Numbered from the stretch's first letter, positions 44,519 to 54,575 are shown. The stretch: DNA of 56,623 nt from Shinella zoogloeoides (GCF_003574625.1 NZ_QNUJ01000017.1:1-56623); one strand, 5' to 3'. Numbers and translations are program-made. Notes: generated by a model not told the origin, from the sequence alone.

Positions 44519-45811
44519 ATGTTCTCCGCAAACCTCGCCAGATGGATGGCCGACCGGAACCTCCACTACGGCTGGGTGGTTGCCGCGACCACCTTCCTCA
44601 CCATGCTGGCGACTGCCGGGGCCATGGGCTCGGCGGGCGTCATGATCCTGCCCCTGCACGAGGAGTTCGGCTGGGATATTGCCGAGATTTCCTCCGCCAT
44701 GGCCGTGCGCCTCGTGCTCTTTGGGCTCCTCGGTCCCTTTGCCGCCGCCTTCATGAATCATTTCGGCATCCGCCAGGTCGTGACGGCCGCACTCGTCCTC
44801 ATCATGAGCGGCATCGTCGTCTCCTTCTTCATGACCGAGGTCTGGCAGCTTCTGCTGCTCTGGGGCGTGGTGATCGGGGTCGGCACCGGCATGACGGCGC
44901 TGGTTCTGGGCGCGACCGTCGCCACCCGCTGGTTCTCGAAGCGCCGGGGCCTCGTCGTCGGCCTGATGACGGCGAGCACAGCGACCGGCCAGCTCGTCTT
45001 CCTGCCGCTGCTTGCCGCGCTGACCGAGGCCTATGGCTGGCGCATCGCGCTGACGCTGTCGGTCGCCGTCATCGCCGCCGCCATGTTGTTCGTTCTTCTG
45101 CTGATGCGCGACCATCCCGCCGATGTCGGCCTGCCGGCCTATGGCGAGACGGCCATCGTCAAGCCGCCCCGGCAGGATCACAATCTGCGCGCCACCTTGC
45201 TTGCCCCGCTCATCACCCTGAAAAGCGTTTCCGCCAATCCGGTCTTCTGGGTTCTCTTTGGCACCTTCTTCGTTTGCGGGCTTTCGACCAACGGCCTCAT
45301 CCAGACCCATTGGATTTCGATCTGCGGCGATTTCGGCATGGCGGCCGTAACCGCCGCAAGCACGCTCGCCGTCATTGGCGTCTTCGATTTCTTCGGTACG
45401 GTTTTCGCCGGCTGGCTGTCGGATCGCTACGACAACCGCTTCCTGCTTTTCTGGTTCTACGGGCTGCGTGGCTTCTCGCTGATCTATCTGTCCTTCTCCG
45501 GCTTCAGCATGCTGGAACTGTCAGTCTTCGCCGTCTTCTACGGTCTGGACTGGGTCGCGACGGTGCCGCCGACGGTCAAGCTCGCGGCGGAAAATTTCGG
45601 TCGCGAAAAGGCGGGGCTGGTTTTCGGCTGGGTGTTTGCCGGCCATCAGCTCGGCGCGGCGACGGCCGCCTTCGGCGCGGGCTACCTGAAGAGCGACTAC
45701 AACACCTACATGCCCGCCTTGCAGATCGCCGGCCTCATGTGCGTGCTGGCCGCGCTCTCGGTGCTGCTGCTCAGGCGGCCGGGGGCAAGCCCGGCCGCTG
45801 CCGCGGCCTGA
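44519..45811 (+). CDS. MFS transporter (oxalate/formate or monocarboxylate antiporter-like)
   Basis: A 430-residue 12-helix transporter. It opens LHYGWVVAATTFLTMLATAGAMGSAGVMILPLHEEFGW, a pattern of the OFA/MCT-like MFS group, and has the helix 2-3 loop motif as AFMNHFGIRQV and the TRWFSKRRGLVVGLMTASTATGQ segment. The group carries small organic acids; the actual substrate is unknown. The MarR protein encoded just upstream probably represses it. A strong terminator follows. Confidence 0.88.
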   Translation: MFSANLARWMADRNLHYGWVVAATTFLTMLATAGAMGSAGVMILPLHEEFGWDIAEISSAMAVRLVLFGLLGPFAAAFMNHFGIRQVVTAALVLIMSGIVVSFFMTEVWQLLLLWGVVIGVGTGMTALVLGATVATRWFSKRRGLVVGLMTASTATGQLVFLPLLAALTEAYGWRIALTLSVAVIAAAMLFVLLLMRDHPADVGLPAYGETAIVKPPRQDHNLRATLLAPLITLKSVSANPVFWVLFGTFFVCGLSTNGLIQTHWISICGDFGMAAVTAASTLAVIGVFDFFGTVFAGWLSDRYDNRFLLFWFYGLRGFSLIYLSFSGFSMLELSVFAVFYGLDWVATVPPTVKLAAENFGREKAGLVFGWVFAGHQLGAATAAFGAGYLKSDYNTYMPALQIAGLMCVLAALSVLLLRRPGASPAAAAA

Positions 45812-45821
45812 CGGCCCAACG

Positions 45822-45848
45822 AAAAAGGCCCGCCGGGAGGCGGGCCTT
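45822..45848. terminator. Bidirectional terminator
   Basis: AAGGCCCGCC (45825-45834), loop GGGA, GGCGGGCCTT (45839-45848). On the minus strand it is followed by TTT, giving five T with the stem end, so it ends the Gfo/Idh gene; on the plus strand it ends the MFS gene. Confidence 0.85.
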
Positions 45849-45851
45849 ATC

Positions 45852-46778
45852 TCAATCGTAGAACGAATCGACGAACTTCCGTCGTCCGAGCATGAACGCA
45901 TCCGCGACGTGGCGGAGCGGCGCGAGGTCGACGTCGGACTTTCCGGCCTTGATGATCTCGGCGAAGCGCTTGTAGAGCATCGGATATTCCTGTTCCGGCT
46001 CCTCGTGCACCAGCTTGCCGTCGATGGAGAGCTTGGCGCCGCCTTCCGACAGCACCATCTCGCCGGCATCCGTCTTGGCGACGATGTCCCAGCTCTGCTT
46101 GCCCGTCTGGCGCCAGTCGAACTCGGCGGCAAGGTCGAGTCCCTTCGCATCCGAGAAGGTCATCGAGGCGGCGATGGGCGCGTCGCGGTTTTCCGGGAAC
46201 TCCAGCGTCGCGGCGGTGATGAAGACCGGGCGCGGCAGGATATGGGTGACGATGGAAAGCGCATTGATGCCCGGATCGAACACGCCGAGGCCGCCCGCCT
46301 GCCAGATCCATTCCTGGTTCGGATGCCAGTGGCGCACGTCTTCCTTCCAGATCACCCGCATGGAGCGGATCGTCGTGCCGGCGAGAAATTCCTTCGCGGC
46401 CTCGACGGCCGGCGCATAGCGCGAGTGCCAGCTTGCAAAGAGCGAAAGCCCCTTGGCGGCGGCGAGCGCCTCGAGGTCGGCGACCTCGGAAAGCGTCGCG
46501 CCCGGCGGCTTTTCGAGGAAGACGTGCTTGCCGGCGGAAAGCGCCTTCTCGGCCGCCTCGTAGCGATATTGCGGCGGCATGCAGAGCGATACGGCGTCGA
46601 TGGCGGGGACAGCGGCCAGCATTTCGTCGATCGACTTGAAATTGTCGATGTCCTCGACCGTGCCGTGGCGGCTCGCCGCGGCGATCAGTCGGTAGTCGCC
46701 GTTTTTCGCGACGGCCGGAAGATGCTGGTCGCGCACGATCTTGCCGACGCCGACGATTGCGAGATTGATCGGGGACAT
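45852..46778 (-). CDS. Gfo/Idh/MocA oxidoreductase, D-galactose 1-dehydrogenase-like
   Basis: A 308-residue NAD(P)-dependent oxidoreductase. N-terminal Rossmann fold IVGVGKIVRDQHLPAV; EKPP motif (KHVFLEKPPGATL); C-terminal domain with WHSRYAP, WKEDVRHWHPNQEWIWQ and GGLGVFDPGINALSIVTHILP. These last segments closely match, from memory, the Pseudomonas D-galactose dehydrogenase, which oxidises galactose to galactonolactone in the De Ley-Doudoroff route. No other galactose gene is adjacent, so the role rests on similarity. ATG at 46776-46778. Confidence 0.82.
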   Translation of the reverse strand: MSPINLAIVGVGKIVRDQHLPAVAKNGDYRLIAAASRHGTVEDIDNFKSIDEMLAAVPAIDAVSLCMPPQYRYEAAEKALSAGKHVFLEKPPGATLSEVADLEALAAAKGLSLFASWHSRYAPAVEAAKEFLAGTTIRSMRVIWKEDVRHWHPNQEWIWQAGGLGVFDPGINALSIVTHILPRPVFITAATLEFPENRDAPIAASMTFSDAKGLDLAAEFDWRQTGKQSWDIVAKTDAGEMVLSEGGAKLSIDGKLVHEEPEQEYPMLYKRFAEIIKAGKSDVDLAPLRHVADAFMLGRRKFVDSFYD

Positions 46779-46904
46779 GGTTCCGCCCTCATTTGTATGA
46801 TGATTTGGCGTTGTTGTAGCAGAACCCTCGGCGGGAGCAAGGCCGCAGCGATGCCTCCCGCTGCCTATCCTTTGTGCAACGGCCTTAAAGCCGCATTCGC
46901 CTTT

Positions 46905-46915
46905 CGTCTAAGACG
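46905..46915. promoter_or_regulatory. Palindrome upstream of takQ-like gene
   Basis: CGTCTAAGACG is a perfect 11-base palindrome within CTTTCGTCTAAGACGG, about 110 bases before the small permease start. The related CTTTCGTCTTAGAG lies at 50793-50806 upstream of the binding-protein gene. A common activator site is likely but unproven. Confidence 0.5.
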
Positions 46916-47026
46916 GCGGCTGAGAGCGGGAAAACCGGGCTTTGTGCTTGAAACGGGCTTTGAAATCGGCACTCTGACTCTGTCTGGCACCAAACAAATA
47001 ACAAGCCGGGCGGGGAGGAATTGATT

Positions 47027-47602
47027 ATGAAGACGCTGCTGGTCCTCAGCCGGCTCATCGACGCGATCACGGAAAATATCGGAAAGGCCGTTGGCTGGCT
47101 GATCCTCGTCGCCGTTCTCGTCAGCGCCGGCAACGCCATCGTGCGAAAGGTGTTCAACACATCGTCCAACGCCTGGCTCGAGGCGCAATGGTATCTCTTC
47201 GGCGGGGCCTTCATGCTCGCTGCCGCCTATACGCTGGCGCAGAACGAGCATATCCGCATCGACGTCGTCTACGGCAAGTTCTCGCGCCGGGTGCAGCACT
47301 GGATCGACCTTCTCGGCCATCTCCTGTTCCTGATGCCCTTCGTGCTGCTGATGGTCTATTACCTCGTTCCCTATGTGCTGATGTCCTTCCGCTCGGGCGA
47401 GGGCTCGTCGAGCGCCGGCGGCCTCATCGTCTGGCCGGCCAAGGCCATCCTGCTCGCCGGCTTCGTGCTGCTCGCCTTCCAGGGCGTATCGGAGATCGTC
47501 AAGAAGATCGCCATCATGCGCGGCGACATGGACGATCCGACGCCCTACAACCCCACGCATGCCCCCCTCGAAGACGCCGTTGCCGGGGAGAAGGGCGCAT
47601 GA
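47027..47602 (+). CDS. TRAP transporter small permease (DctQ/TakQ-like)
   Basis: A 191-residue protein with four transmembrane helices, the usual DctQ topology, and the motif SNAWLEAQWYLFGGAFMLAAAYTLAQNEHIRIDVVY. It pairs with the large permease, with its stop overlapping the next ATG by four bases. ATG at 47027 follows GGGGAGGAATTGATT. TRAP systems use sodium gradients for uptake of organic acids with a periplasmic receptor; the receptor is the convergent gene at 49565. Confidence 0.92.
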   Translation: MKTLLVLSRLIDAITENIGKAVGWLILVAVLVSAGNAIVRKVFNTSSNAWLEAQWYLFGGAFMLAAAYTLAQNEHIRIDVVYGKFSRRVQHWIDLLGHLLFLMPFVLLMVYYLVPYVLMSFRSGEGSSSAGGLIVWPAKAILLAGFVLLAFQGVSEIVKKIAIMRGDMDDPTPYNPTHAPLEDAVAGEKGA

Positions 47603-49386
47603 TCGAGTTCATTGCGGAAAATCTCGCGCCGATCATGTTCGTCTCGCTGATCGTGTTCCTGCTGCTCGGCTATCCGGTGGCATTCGCGCTCGCGGCAAAC
47701 GGCCTGCTTTTCTTCGTCATCGGCGTGGAGCTCGCGCCGCTCTCCGATTCGATAAACCTCTCCTGGCCGCTGCTGAATGCCATGCCGGAGCGGCTCTGGG
47801 GGGTGATGTCGAACGACACGTTGCTGGCCATCCCCTTCTTCACCTTCATGGGGATCGTGCTCGAACGATCCGGCATGGCCGAGGACCTGCTCGACACGAT
47901 CGGCCAGCTCTTCGGGCCGATCCGCGGCGGCCTTGCCTATGCGGTGATCTTCGTCGGCGCGCTGCTGGCGGCCACCACCGGCGTCGTCGCCGCCTCGGTC
48001 ATCGCCATGGGCCTCATCTCGCTGCCGATCATGCTGCGCTACGGCTACGACCGGTCCATCGCCTCGGGCGTGATCGCAGCCTCGGGCACGCTCGCCCAGA
48101 TCATCCCGCCCTCGCTCGTGCTGATCGTGCTTGCCGACCAGCTCGGCCGCTCGGTCGGCGACATGTATGCCGGCGCGCTCATCCCGGGCCTCGTTCTCAC
48201 CGGCCTCTACATGGGCTACATCCTGCTGATGACCTTCCTGAAGCGGGATTCCATGCCGGCATTGCCGCTGGAGGCGCGTTCGCTGGGCTCGGGCGTGACG
48301 TCGCTGGCCATCGCGCTCGTGGTCGCGGCCGGCTTTGCCTATGCCGCCCATGTCTACCTCGCCCCGACCCATGGCGAGAATGCCGACATCCTCGGCGCGA
48401 CCGTCGGCGTGATCTTCATCTATATCGTGGCGCTGGCTGACAAGTCGCTCAACATCAACATGATGTCGCGGCTCGCCCAGCAGGTCATCATCGTGCTGAT
48501 CCCGCCGCTGGCGCTGATCTTCCTCGTGCTCGGCACCATCTTCCTCGGCATCGCGACGCCGACGGAAGGCGGCGCCATGGGCGCGGTCGGCGCGCTGGCC
48601 ATGGCGGCGGCCAAGGGGCGGCTCAACATGGATGTGATCCGCTCCGCGCTCACCTCCACCACGCGCCTTTCGGCCTTCGTGCTGTTCATCCTCATCGGCG
48701 CGCGCGTCTTCTCGCTCACCTTTTACGGCGTCAATGGGCATCTGTGGGTCGAGCACCTGCTGGTCTCGCTGCCGGGCGGCGAGACGGGCTTCCTGATCGG
48801 GGTGAACCTGCTGGTCTTCTTCCTGGCGTTCTTCCTCGATTTCTTCGAGCTCGCCTTCATCATCGTGCCGCTGCTGGCGCCCGCCGCCGACAAGCTCGGC
48901 ATCGACCTCATATGGTTCGGCGTGCTGCTCGGCATCAACATGCAGACGAGCTTCATGCACCCGCCTTTCGGCTTCGCGCTGTTCTACCTGCGCTCGGTCG
49001 CGGCGAAGGTGCCCTATCTCGACAAGGTGACGGGCAAGCTGACGCAGCCGGTGACGACGGGGCAGATCTATTGGGGCGCGGTGCCCTTCGTCGGCATCCA
49101 GATCCTCATGGTCGCGCTCACCATCCTCTTCCCCGGCATGGTCATGCACTACAAGGGCGAGGGGAGCGGCGTCGATCCGGCGACGATCAAGATCGAGGTG
49201 CCCGGCTTCGGCACCGGCCTGACGCTGCCCGACAACGGCGGCGGCCTCGGCCTTCCCGGCGGCCTGCAGCTTCCGGCCGGCAATCCGCTGGACGGAAGCG
49301 GCGGGGAAAAGCCGGCCGAAGGCGGCCAGCCCGGCACGGAGCAGAAGCCCGCCACGGACCTGTCGAGCCCGCCGTCGTTCAATTGA
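47599..49386 (+). CDS. TRAP transporter large permease (DctM/TakM-like)
   Basis: A 595-residue membrane protein of the DctM family (TRAP-T large subunit). SNDTLLAIPFFTFMGIVLERSGMAEDLLDTIG, ATTGVVAASVIAMGLISLPIMLRYGY, ASGTLAQIIPPSLVLIVLADQLG and MQTSFMHPPFGFALFYLRSVA are family markers. It is longer than the usual 430 residues because of a central insertion with two extra hydrophobic segments (about 210-300) and a 60-70-residue Gly/Pro-rich tail after the last helix. ATG at 47599 overlaps the small-subunit stop. Confidence 0.92.
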   Translation: MIEFIAENLAPIMFVSLIVFLLLGYPVAFALAANGLLFFVIGVELAPLSDSINLSWPLLNAMPERLWGVMSNDTLLAIPFFTFMGIVLERSGMAEDLLDTIGQLFGPIRGGLAYAVIFVGALLAATTGVVAASVIAMGLISLPIMLRYGYDRSIASGVIAASGTLAQIIPPSLVLIVLADQLGRSVGDMYAGALIPGLVLTGLYMGYILLMTFLKRDSMPALPLEARSLGSGVTSLAIALVVAAGFAYAAHVYLAPTHGENADILGATVGVIFIYIVALADKSLNINMMSRLAQQVIIVLIPPLALIFLVLGTIFLGIATPTEGGAMGAVGALAMAAAKGRLNMDVIRSALTSTTRLSAFVLFILIGARVFSLTFYGVNGHLWVEHLLVSLPGGETGFLIGVNLLVFFLAFFLDFFELAFIIVPLLAPAADKLGIDLIWFGVLLGINMQTSFMHPPFGFALFYLRSVAAKVPYLDKVTGKLTQPVTTGQIYWGAVPFVGIQILMVALTILFPGMVMHYKGEGSGVDPATIKIEVPGFGTGLTLPDNGGGLGLPGGLQLPAGNPLDGSGGEKPAEGGQPGTEQKPATDLSSPPSFN

Positions 49387-49402
49387 GGGGCCGGGGGAGC
49401 CT

Positions 49403-49472
49403 GCCCCTCATCCCGCTGCCGCGACCTTCTCGCCGCAGGCGGGGAGAAGGTGCCGGCAGGCGGATGAGGGGC
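49403..49472. repeat. Rhizobial CCTTCTCCCCGC-type palindrome, copy C
   Basis: A compact 70-base imperfect palindrome: GCCCCTCATCCCGCTGCC and CCTTCTCGCCGC on the left, GGCGGGGAGAAGG and TGCCGGCAGGCGGATGAGGG on the right. Unlike copies A and B it has no long spacer. It follows the large permease gene. Confidence 0.82.
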
Positions 49473-49510
49473 ATGGCAGGCGCTGTCGTCTCCGGATATG
49501 GCAACAAACG

Positions 49511-49542
49511 AAAACCCCGGAGCATCGCTGCCCCGGGGTTTT
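49511..49542. terminator. Bidirectional terminator between convergent TRAP genes
   Basis: AAAACCCCGG (49511-49520) pairs with CCGGGGTTTT (49533-49542). The A/T ends of the stem give a U-rich tail in both directions. Confidence 0.85.
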
Positions 49543-49564
49543 CCGTCTCTGCTTCCGCCAGCCC

Positions 49565-50728
<1,164 letters not shown>

Positions 50729-50792
50729 CTAACCACGGCGGGTTCGGCGTTTCAACCCGGCGAGGAGGGAAGGCGAAAGCCGCGCGCTACGA

Positions 50793-50806
50793 CTTTCGTC
50801 TTAGAG
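50793..50806. promoter_or_regulatory. Motif upstream of takP-like gene shared with takQ-like gene
   Basis: CTTTCGTCTTAGAG here matches CTTTCGTCTAAGAC at 46901-46914 apart from two bases. It lies about 120 bases before the receptor ATG. The spacing to the start is nearly the same in both places, supporting co-regulation of receptor and permeases. Confidence 0.45.
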
Positions 50807-50865
50807 GCAGTCCGCACAATCTGCCTGTTTTTCAGGCGTTTCCGAAGAAGGAGCCGCGGCGGCCG

Positions 50866-52749
50866 TCAGCCCGCCATCGCATCCTCATACTCGGCGGAGA
50901 GCTCCAGCCACTGCTCCTCGGCATCGTTCAGCCTGTCGACGGCCATGGAGCGCAGCTTGGCCTTCTCGGCGGCCTTGGCGGGGCTCTTCTCGTAGAGCAT
51001 CGGATCCGCAAGCTCGGTGTCAAGAAGTTGAATCTGCTTCTGCAGCTTTGCCGTCAGGGACTCGATTTCGTTGATCTTTTTCTTCAAGGGCGCAAGCTGC
51101 GCGCGCCGGTCGGCATTGGCCTTGCGCAGCTCGGCCTTGTTCGCCTCGCCGCCATTGGCGGTCTTGTCCCGGTCGTCTTTCCTGGCGGATTGGACGATGA
51201 GGCTGCGATAATCCTCCATGTCGCCATCGAAGGATTTGACGGTGCCGTCATTGACCAGCCAGAGCCGGTCGACGGTCGCCTCGATCAGGTGGCGGTCATG
51301 CGAGATCAGGATGACGGCGCCCTCGTAGTCGTTCAGCGCCTCGATCAGCGCGCGGCGGCTGTCGATGTCGAGATGGTTCGTCGGCTCGTCGAGGATGAGC
51401 AGGTTCGGCGCGTCGAAGGCGGCAAGGCCCATGAGGAGGCGGGCCTTCTCGCCGCCCGAAAGGTCCTTGGCGGCGGTCGACATCTTTTCCGTCGCAAGCC
51501 CCATCTGTGCCACGCGGGCGCGGACCTTGGCCTCCGGCGCCTCCGGCATCAGCCGGCGCACATGCTCGACGGGCGACTGGTCGGGAATGAGGTCGTCGAG
51601 CTGGTGCTGCGCGAAGAAGCCGATCTTGAGGTTCGGCGCCTTCTTGATGGCTCCGGCCTCGGCGTCGAGACGGCCCGAGATGAACTTGGCGAAGGTCGAC
51701 TTGCCGTTGCCGTTCGAGCCGAGCAGCGCGATGCGGTCGTCATTGTCGATCCTGAGATTGATCTGCTTGAGGATCGGCTTGCCCGGCACATAGCCGACCG
51801 CGCCGCCCTCGATGGCGATGATGGGTGAGGCGGGCTGCTTTTCCGGCTCGGGGAAGGTGATGGGCTGGACATGCGTCTCGATCACGGCGGCAACCGTGCC
51901 CATGCGCTCCAGCGCCTTGATGCGGCTCTGTGCCTGCCGGGCCTTGGTCGCCTTGGCGCGGAAGCGGTCGATGAAGCTTTGCAGGTGTTTTCGCGCGGCG
52001 TCGTTCTTGGCCTTCGCCTTCATCTGCAATTCGTCGGCCTCCGCCTTCTGGCGCTCGAACTGATCGTAGGAGCCGCGGTAGAAGGTGAGCTTCTGCTGGT
52101 CGAGATGGACGATGGAATTGACGGCGGTGTTCAGCAGGTCGCGGTCGTGGCTGATGACGATGACCGTGTGCGGATAGCGCTTCACATAGTCTTCCAGCCA
52201 GAGCGTGCCTTCGAGGTCGAGATAGTTGGTCGGCTCGTCCAGCAGCAACAGGTCCGGCTCGGAGAACAGCACGGCCGCGAGCGCCACGCGCATGCGCCAG
52301 CCGCCGGAAAAGCTTTTCGCCGGGCGCCGCTGCGCCTCGTGGTCGAAGCCGAGGCCGGCAAGGATGCTGGCGGCGCGCGATTCGGCCGAATGGGCGCCGA
52401 TATCGGTGAGCCGCGTCTGGATCTCGGCGATGCGGTGCGGGTCGCTCGCCGTCTCGGCTTCCTTGAGGAGGCTGGCGCGCTCCTTGTCGGCGGCAAGCAC
52501 GATCTCGATCAGCGCTTCGTCCGTGCCCGGCGCTTCCTGCGCCACCTGGCCGATGCGCGCGTTCTTCGGCAGCGAGATGGTGCCGGCCTCCGGGGCGAGG
52601 TCGCCGGTGATGATGCGGAACAGCGTGGACTTGCCGGTGCCGTTGCGCCCGACGAGACCCGCCTTCGTGCCGCTCGGCAGCGAAACGGAGGCATTGTCGA
52701 TGAGAAGACGCCCGGCGACGCGGGCAGTGAGGCCGGAAATCGTGATCAT
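50866..52749 (-). CDS. ABC-F family ATPase (YheS/Uup-like)
   Basis: A 627-residue soluble protein with two ABC domains and no membrane segment. Domain 1: GRNGTGKST and FSGGWRMR with DEPTNYLDLEG; domain 2: GSNGNGKST and LSGGEKARLLMGL with DEPTNHLDIDSR. The linker (about 230-310) is highly charged and helical, and a coiled-coil C-terminal extension (about 530-627) follows. ABC-F proteins act on the ribosome, rescuing stalled or drug-bound complexes. ATG at 52747-52749 gives MITISGLTARV; an upstream Met (52767) is less likely. Confidence 0.92.
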   Translation of the reverse strand: MITISGLTARVAGRLLIDNASVSLPSGTKAGLVGRNGTGKSTLFRIITGDLAPEAGTISLPKNARIGQVAQEAPGTDEALIEIVLAADKERASLLKEAETASDPHRIAEIQTRLTDIGAHSAESRAASILAGLGFDHEAQRRPAKSFSGGWRMRVALAAVLFSEPDLLLLDEPTNYLDLEGTLWLEDYVKRYPHTVIVISHDRDLLNTAVNSIVHLDQQKLTFYRGSYDQFERQKAEADELQMKAKAKNDAARKHLQSFIDRFRAKATKARQAQSRIKALERMGTVAAVIETHVQPITFPEPEKQPASPIIAIEGGAVGYVPGKPILKQINLRIDNDDRIALLGSNGNGKSTFAKFISGRLDAEAGAIKKAPNLKIGFFAQHQLDDLIPDQSPVEHVRRLMPEAPEAKVRARVAQMGLATEKMSTAAKDLSGGEKARLLMGLAAFDAPNLLILDEPTNHLDIDSRRALIEALNDYEGAVILISHDRHLIEATVDRLWLVNDGTVKSFDGDMEDYRSLIVQSARKDDRDKTANGGEANKAELRKANADRRAQLAPLKKKINEIESLTAKLQKQIQLLDTELADPMLYEKSPAKAAEKAKLRSMAVDRLNDAEEQWLELSAEYEDAMAG

Positions 52750-52824
52750 GCCGGCTCTATAGAGCAATTCCCGCGAAAGTGCGAAGCGCTTTTGGCCGGG
52801 AAAAACGTCAAAAGGGAAGGTGGC

Positions 52825-53907
52825 TCAGCCTGCGGCGCCCGCCCGGTAGAGCCGGCCCGCCCGCTCGGACACCTCGGCCGAATAGATGCGCAGCGCAATG
52901 CCGCTTTCCCCCGCATAGGCGAGCGCCTGTTCCGCCTGTTCGTAGAGCATGGGGGGCGAGCTTGCCGAATCGCTCAGCGAGACCCCGGCCGTCAGCGTCA
53001 GGAAGCCGGCCGGCAATTCGCGATCCATGAAGGGAAACGGCTTTTCGGCGACCCGCACCGCGATGCGCCGGGCGATGGTGACGGCGATCTCGCGGCTGAC
53101 ATCGCTGAGGAGGAGGCAGAAGAGGTCCGGCCCGGTGCGGGCGACGAAATCGTGCTTCTTCACCGACTGGCGGAAGATGGCGGCTAGCCGCTTCAGCGTC
53201 TTTTCCGCCGCGCCCGCCGGATGCGTCTCGGCAAATTCCTTCAGCTGCTCGACGCGGAAGAGGAGAAGCGCGGAGGTGCTCTCGCCGGCCTCCTTCTGGA
53301 AGAAGTCCTTCAGGCGGCCGATGAGGGCGGCGTGATTGGCAAGGCCCGTCACCGGATCGTGCGTCAGCGCCGCGCGGCTGACGGAAAGGCCGGAGCGCAG
53401 GCCGTCGAGATGGTTCTGGAGGTCGTCGATGCGCGCGGAGGCAGCCCTGTCGGCGCCGAGGATGTCCTGCACCAGCGAGAGCAGGCGCACCGCGTCGCCC
53501 GAAAAATCCGAAATGCCGAGCACCGGGTCGCGGTTCATGCGCGCGGCGATCTCCTCGAGCTCCAGCACGGCGGCGGCGCGCTGGCGCTGGTTTTCCTCCG
53601 TCGTCTTGGAGATTTCCGAGAGCAGGCGCACGGCTTCGCCCGCGGCCTGGCCGGCGGCGAGCACATTGTGGCTCGGCAGCGAATGGCGCAGCGCAATCGA
53701 ATCGAGGGCCGACTGCTCGGGCGCCTTGCCCAGCGCCGCGATCTCGCGCGAAACGCCCGCATTGCCGTTCAGCGCCTCGAAGAGAAGCTCGTAGTTGCGC
53801 GGCAGCGCGGCAATGCCGAGGCTGGCCATGACATGGGCGATGCGCGCCATGATCGGCGGTACGGGGGACTGCGCGTCCTTGGGGGCGGGTTGTGCCTTGC
53901 TGCTCAT
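52825..53907 (-). CDS. Degenerate GGDEF-domain protein
   Basis: A 360-residue cytosolic protein without transmembrane segments. The N-terminal half (about 15-170) is helical; the C-terminal half (about 183-345) has GGDEF-fold features: THDPVTGLANHAALIGRL (active domains have D-x-LTGL-x-NR), then RTGPDLFCLLLSD where RxGGDEF is expected. The signature reads GPDLF at 259-263, so the second Gly and the catalytic acid are lost and diguanylate cyclase activity is unlikely. It may act as a c-di-GMP- or GTP-sensing scaffold. ATG at 53905-53907. Confidence 0.8.
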   Translation of the reverse strand: MSSKAQPAPKDAQSPVPPIMARIAHVMASLGIAALPRNYELLFEALNGNAGVSREIAALGKAPEQSALDSIALRHSLPSHNVLAAGQAAGEAVRLLSEISKTTEENQRQRAAAVLELEEIAARMNRDPVLGISDFSGDAVRLLSLVQDILGADRAASARIDDLQNHLDGLRSGLSVSRAALTHDPVTGLANHAALIGRLKDFFQKEAGESTSALLLFRVEQLKEFAETHPAGAAEKTLKRLAAIFRQSVKKHDFVARTGPDLFCLLLSDVSREIAVTIARRIAVRVAEKPFPFMDRELPAGFLTLTAGVSLSDSASSPPMLYEQAEQALAYAGESGIALRIYSAEVSERAGRLYRAGAAG

Positions 53908-54095
53908 GAAACGCCGTAAGGTGAGGCGCGGGCGGCGGAGGCCTGCCCGCTGGGATCTGTCGGCGTAACTATCGGATTGCGCGGTTAATTTTGCGTGTGC
54001 CGAATCAAGGATTCGACCGCACTTGACGAATGTCAGGGACGTGGCTGTCCGGCGGGCGATGGGCAGGCGCCCCGCCCGCCACAACCTGCGGGCGG

Positions 54096-54377
54096 TCAGG
54101 CCGTGCGCCGGGCGAGCGGGATCACCCGCATCATCTGGCTGATCACCGTCGGGCGCCGCGCATTGTTGGCGCGCAACGTCCTGTTTTGCAATTCCCGCAT
54201 GGCGGCGGCGTAGCCCTCGGCCCGCGCCTCGTCCAGCGCGACGTCGAATGTCTTTTCGATCACCGGATAGCATTCTTCCGGCAGGTAGGCGTTCGGGGCG
54301 TCCGTGCCGTAAACGCGGGCCATCTTGCAAAGCGTACTGCCGAGCAGGGCTGCCCACTCTTCGTTCGTTCTTGCCAT
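54096..54377 (-). CDS. Small conserved-looking protein of unknown function
   Basis: A 93-residue soluble protein beginning MARTNEEWAALLGSTLCKMARVYG, with two Cys (17 and 36) and a basic C-terminus (LRANNARRPTVISQMMRVIPLARR). No family is recognised. It lies alone between the GGDEF and DinB genes on the minus strand, with AGAGAGGAAAT upstream as a good ribosome site. Frame-consistent codon use supports it being real. Confidence 0.65.
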   Translation of the reverse strand: MARTNEEWAALLGSTLCKMARVYGTDAPNAYLPEECYPVIEKTFDVALDEARAEGYAAAMRELQNRTLRANNARRPTVISQMMRVIPLARRTA

Positions 54378-54575
54378 TGTATTTCCTCTCTCCGGGCGAG
54401 GCGCGTGCCGTTCGGCATTGGCCCCAATGGCAGCGACTATCCCATCACCGATCGCCCGTGCCTGTCACCTGGGTGACAGGGCGGTACAGCCCCCAAATCG
54501 GTGTCGAGCGCTTCCATACTCCTCGACTGTATCACTACTGTTGCAGGAACAGGAAGATGTCATTCACCCTAAAAT

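Noticed and set aside
47545-49149. Antisense frame of about 530 codons opposite the large TRAP permease
   Set aside because: Same shadow composition; no ribosome site or domain.
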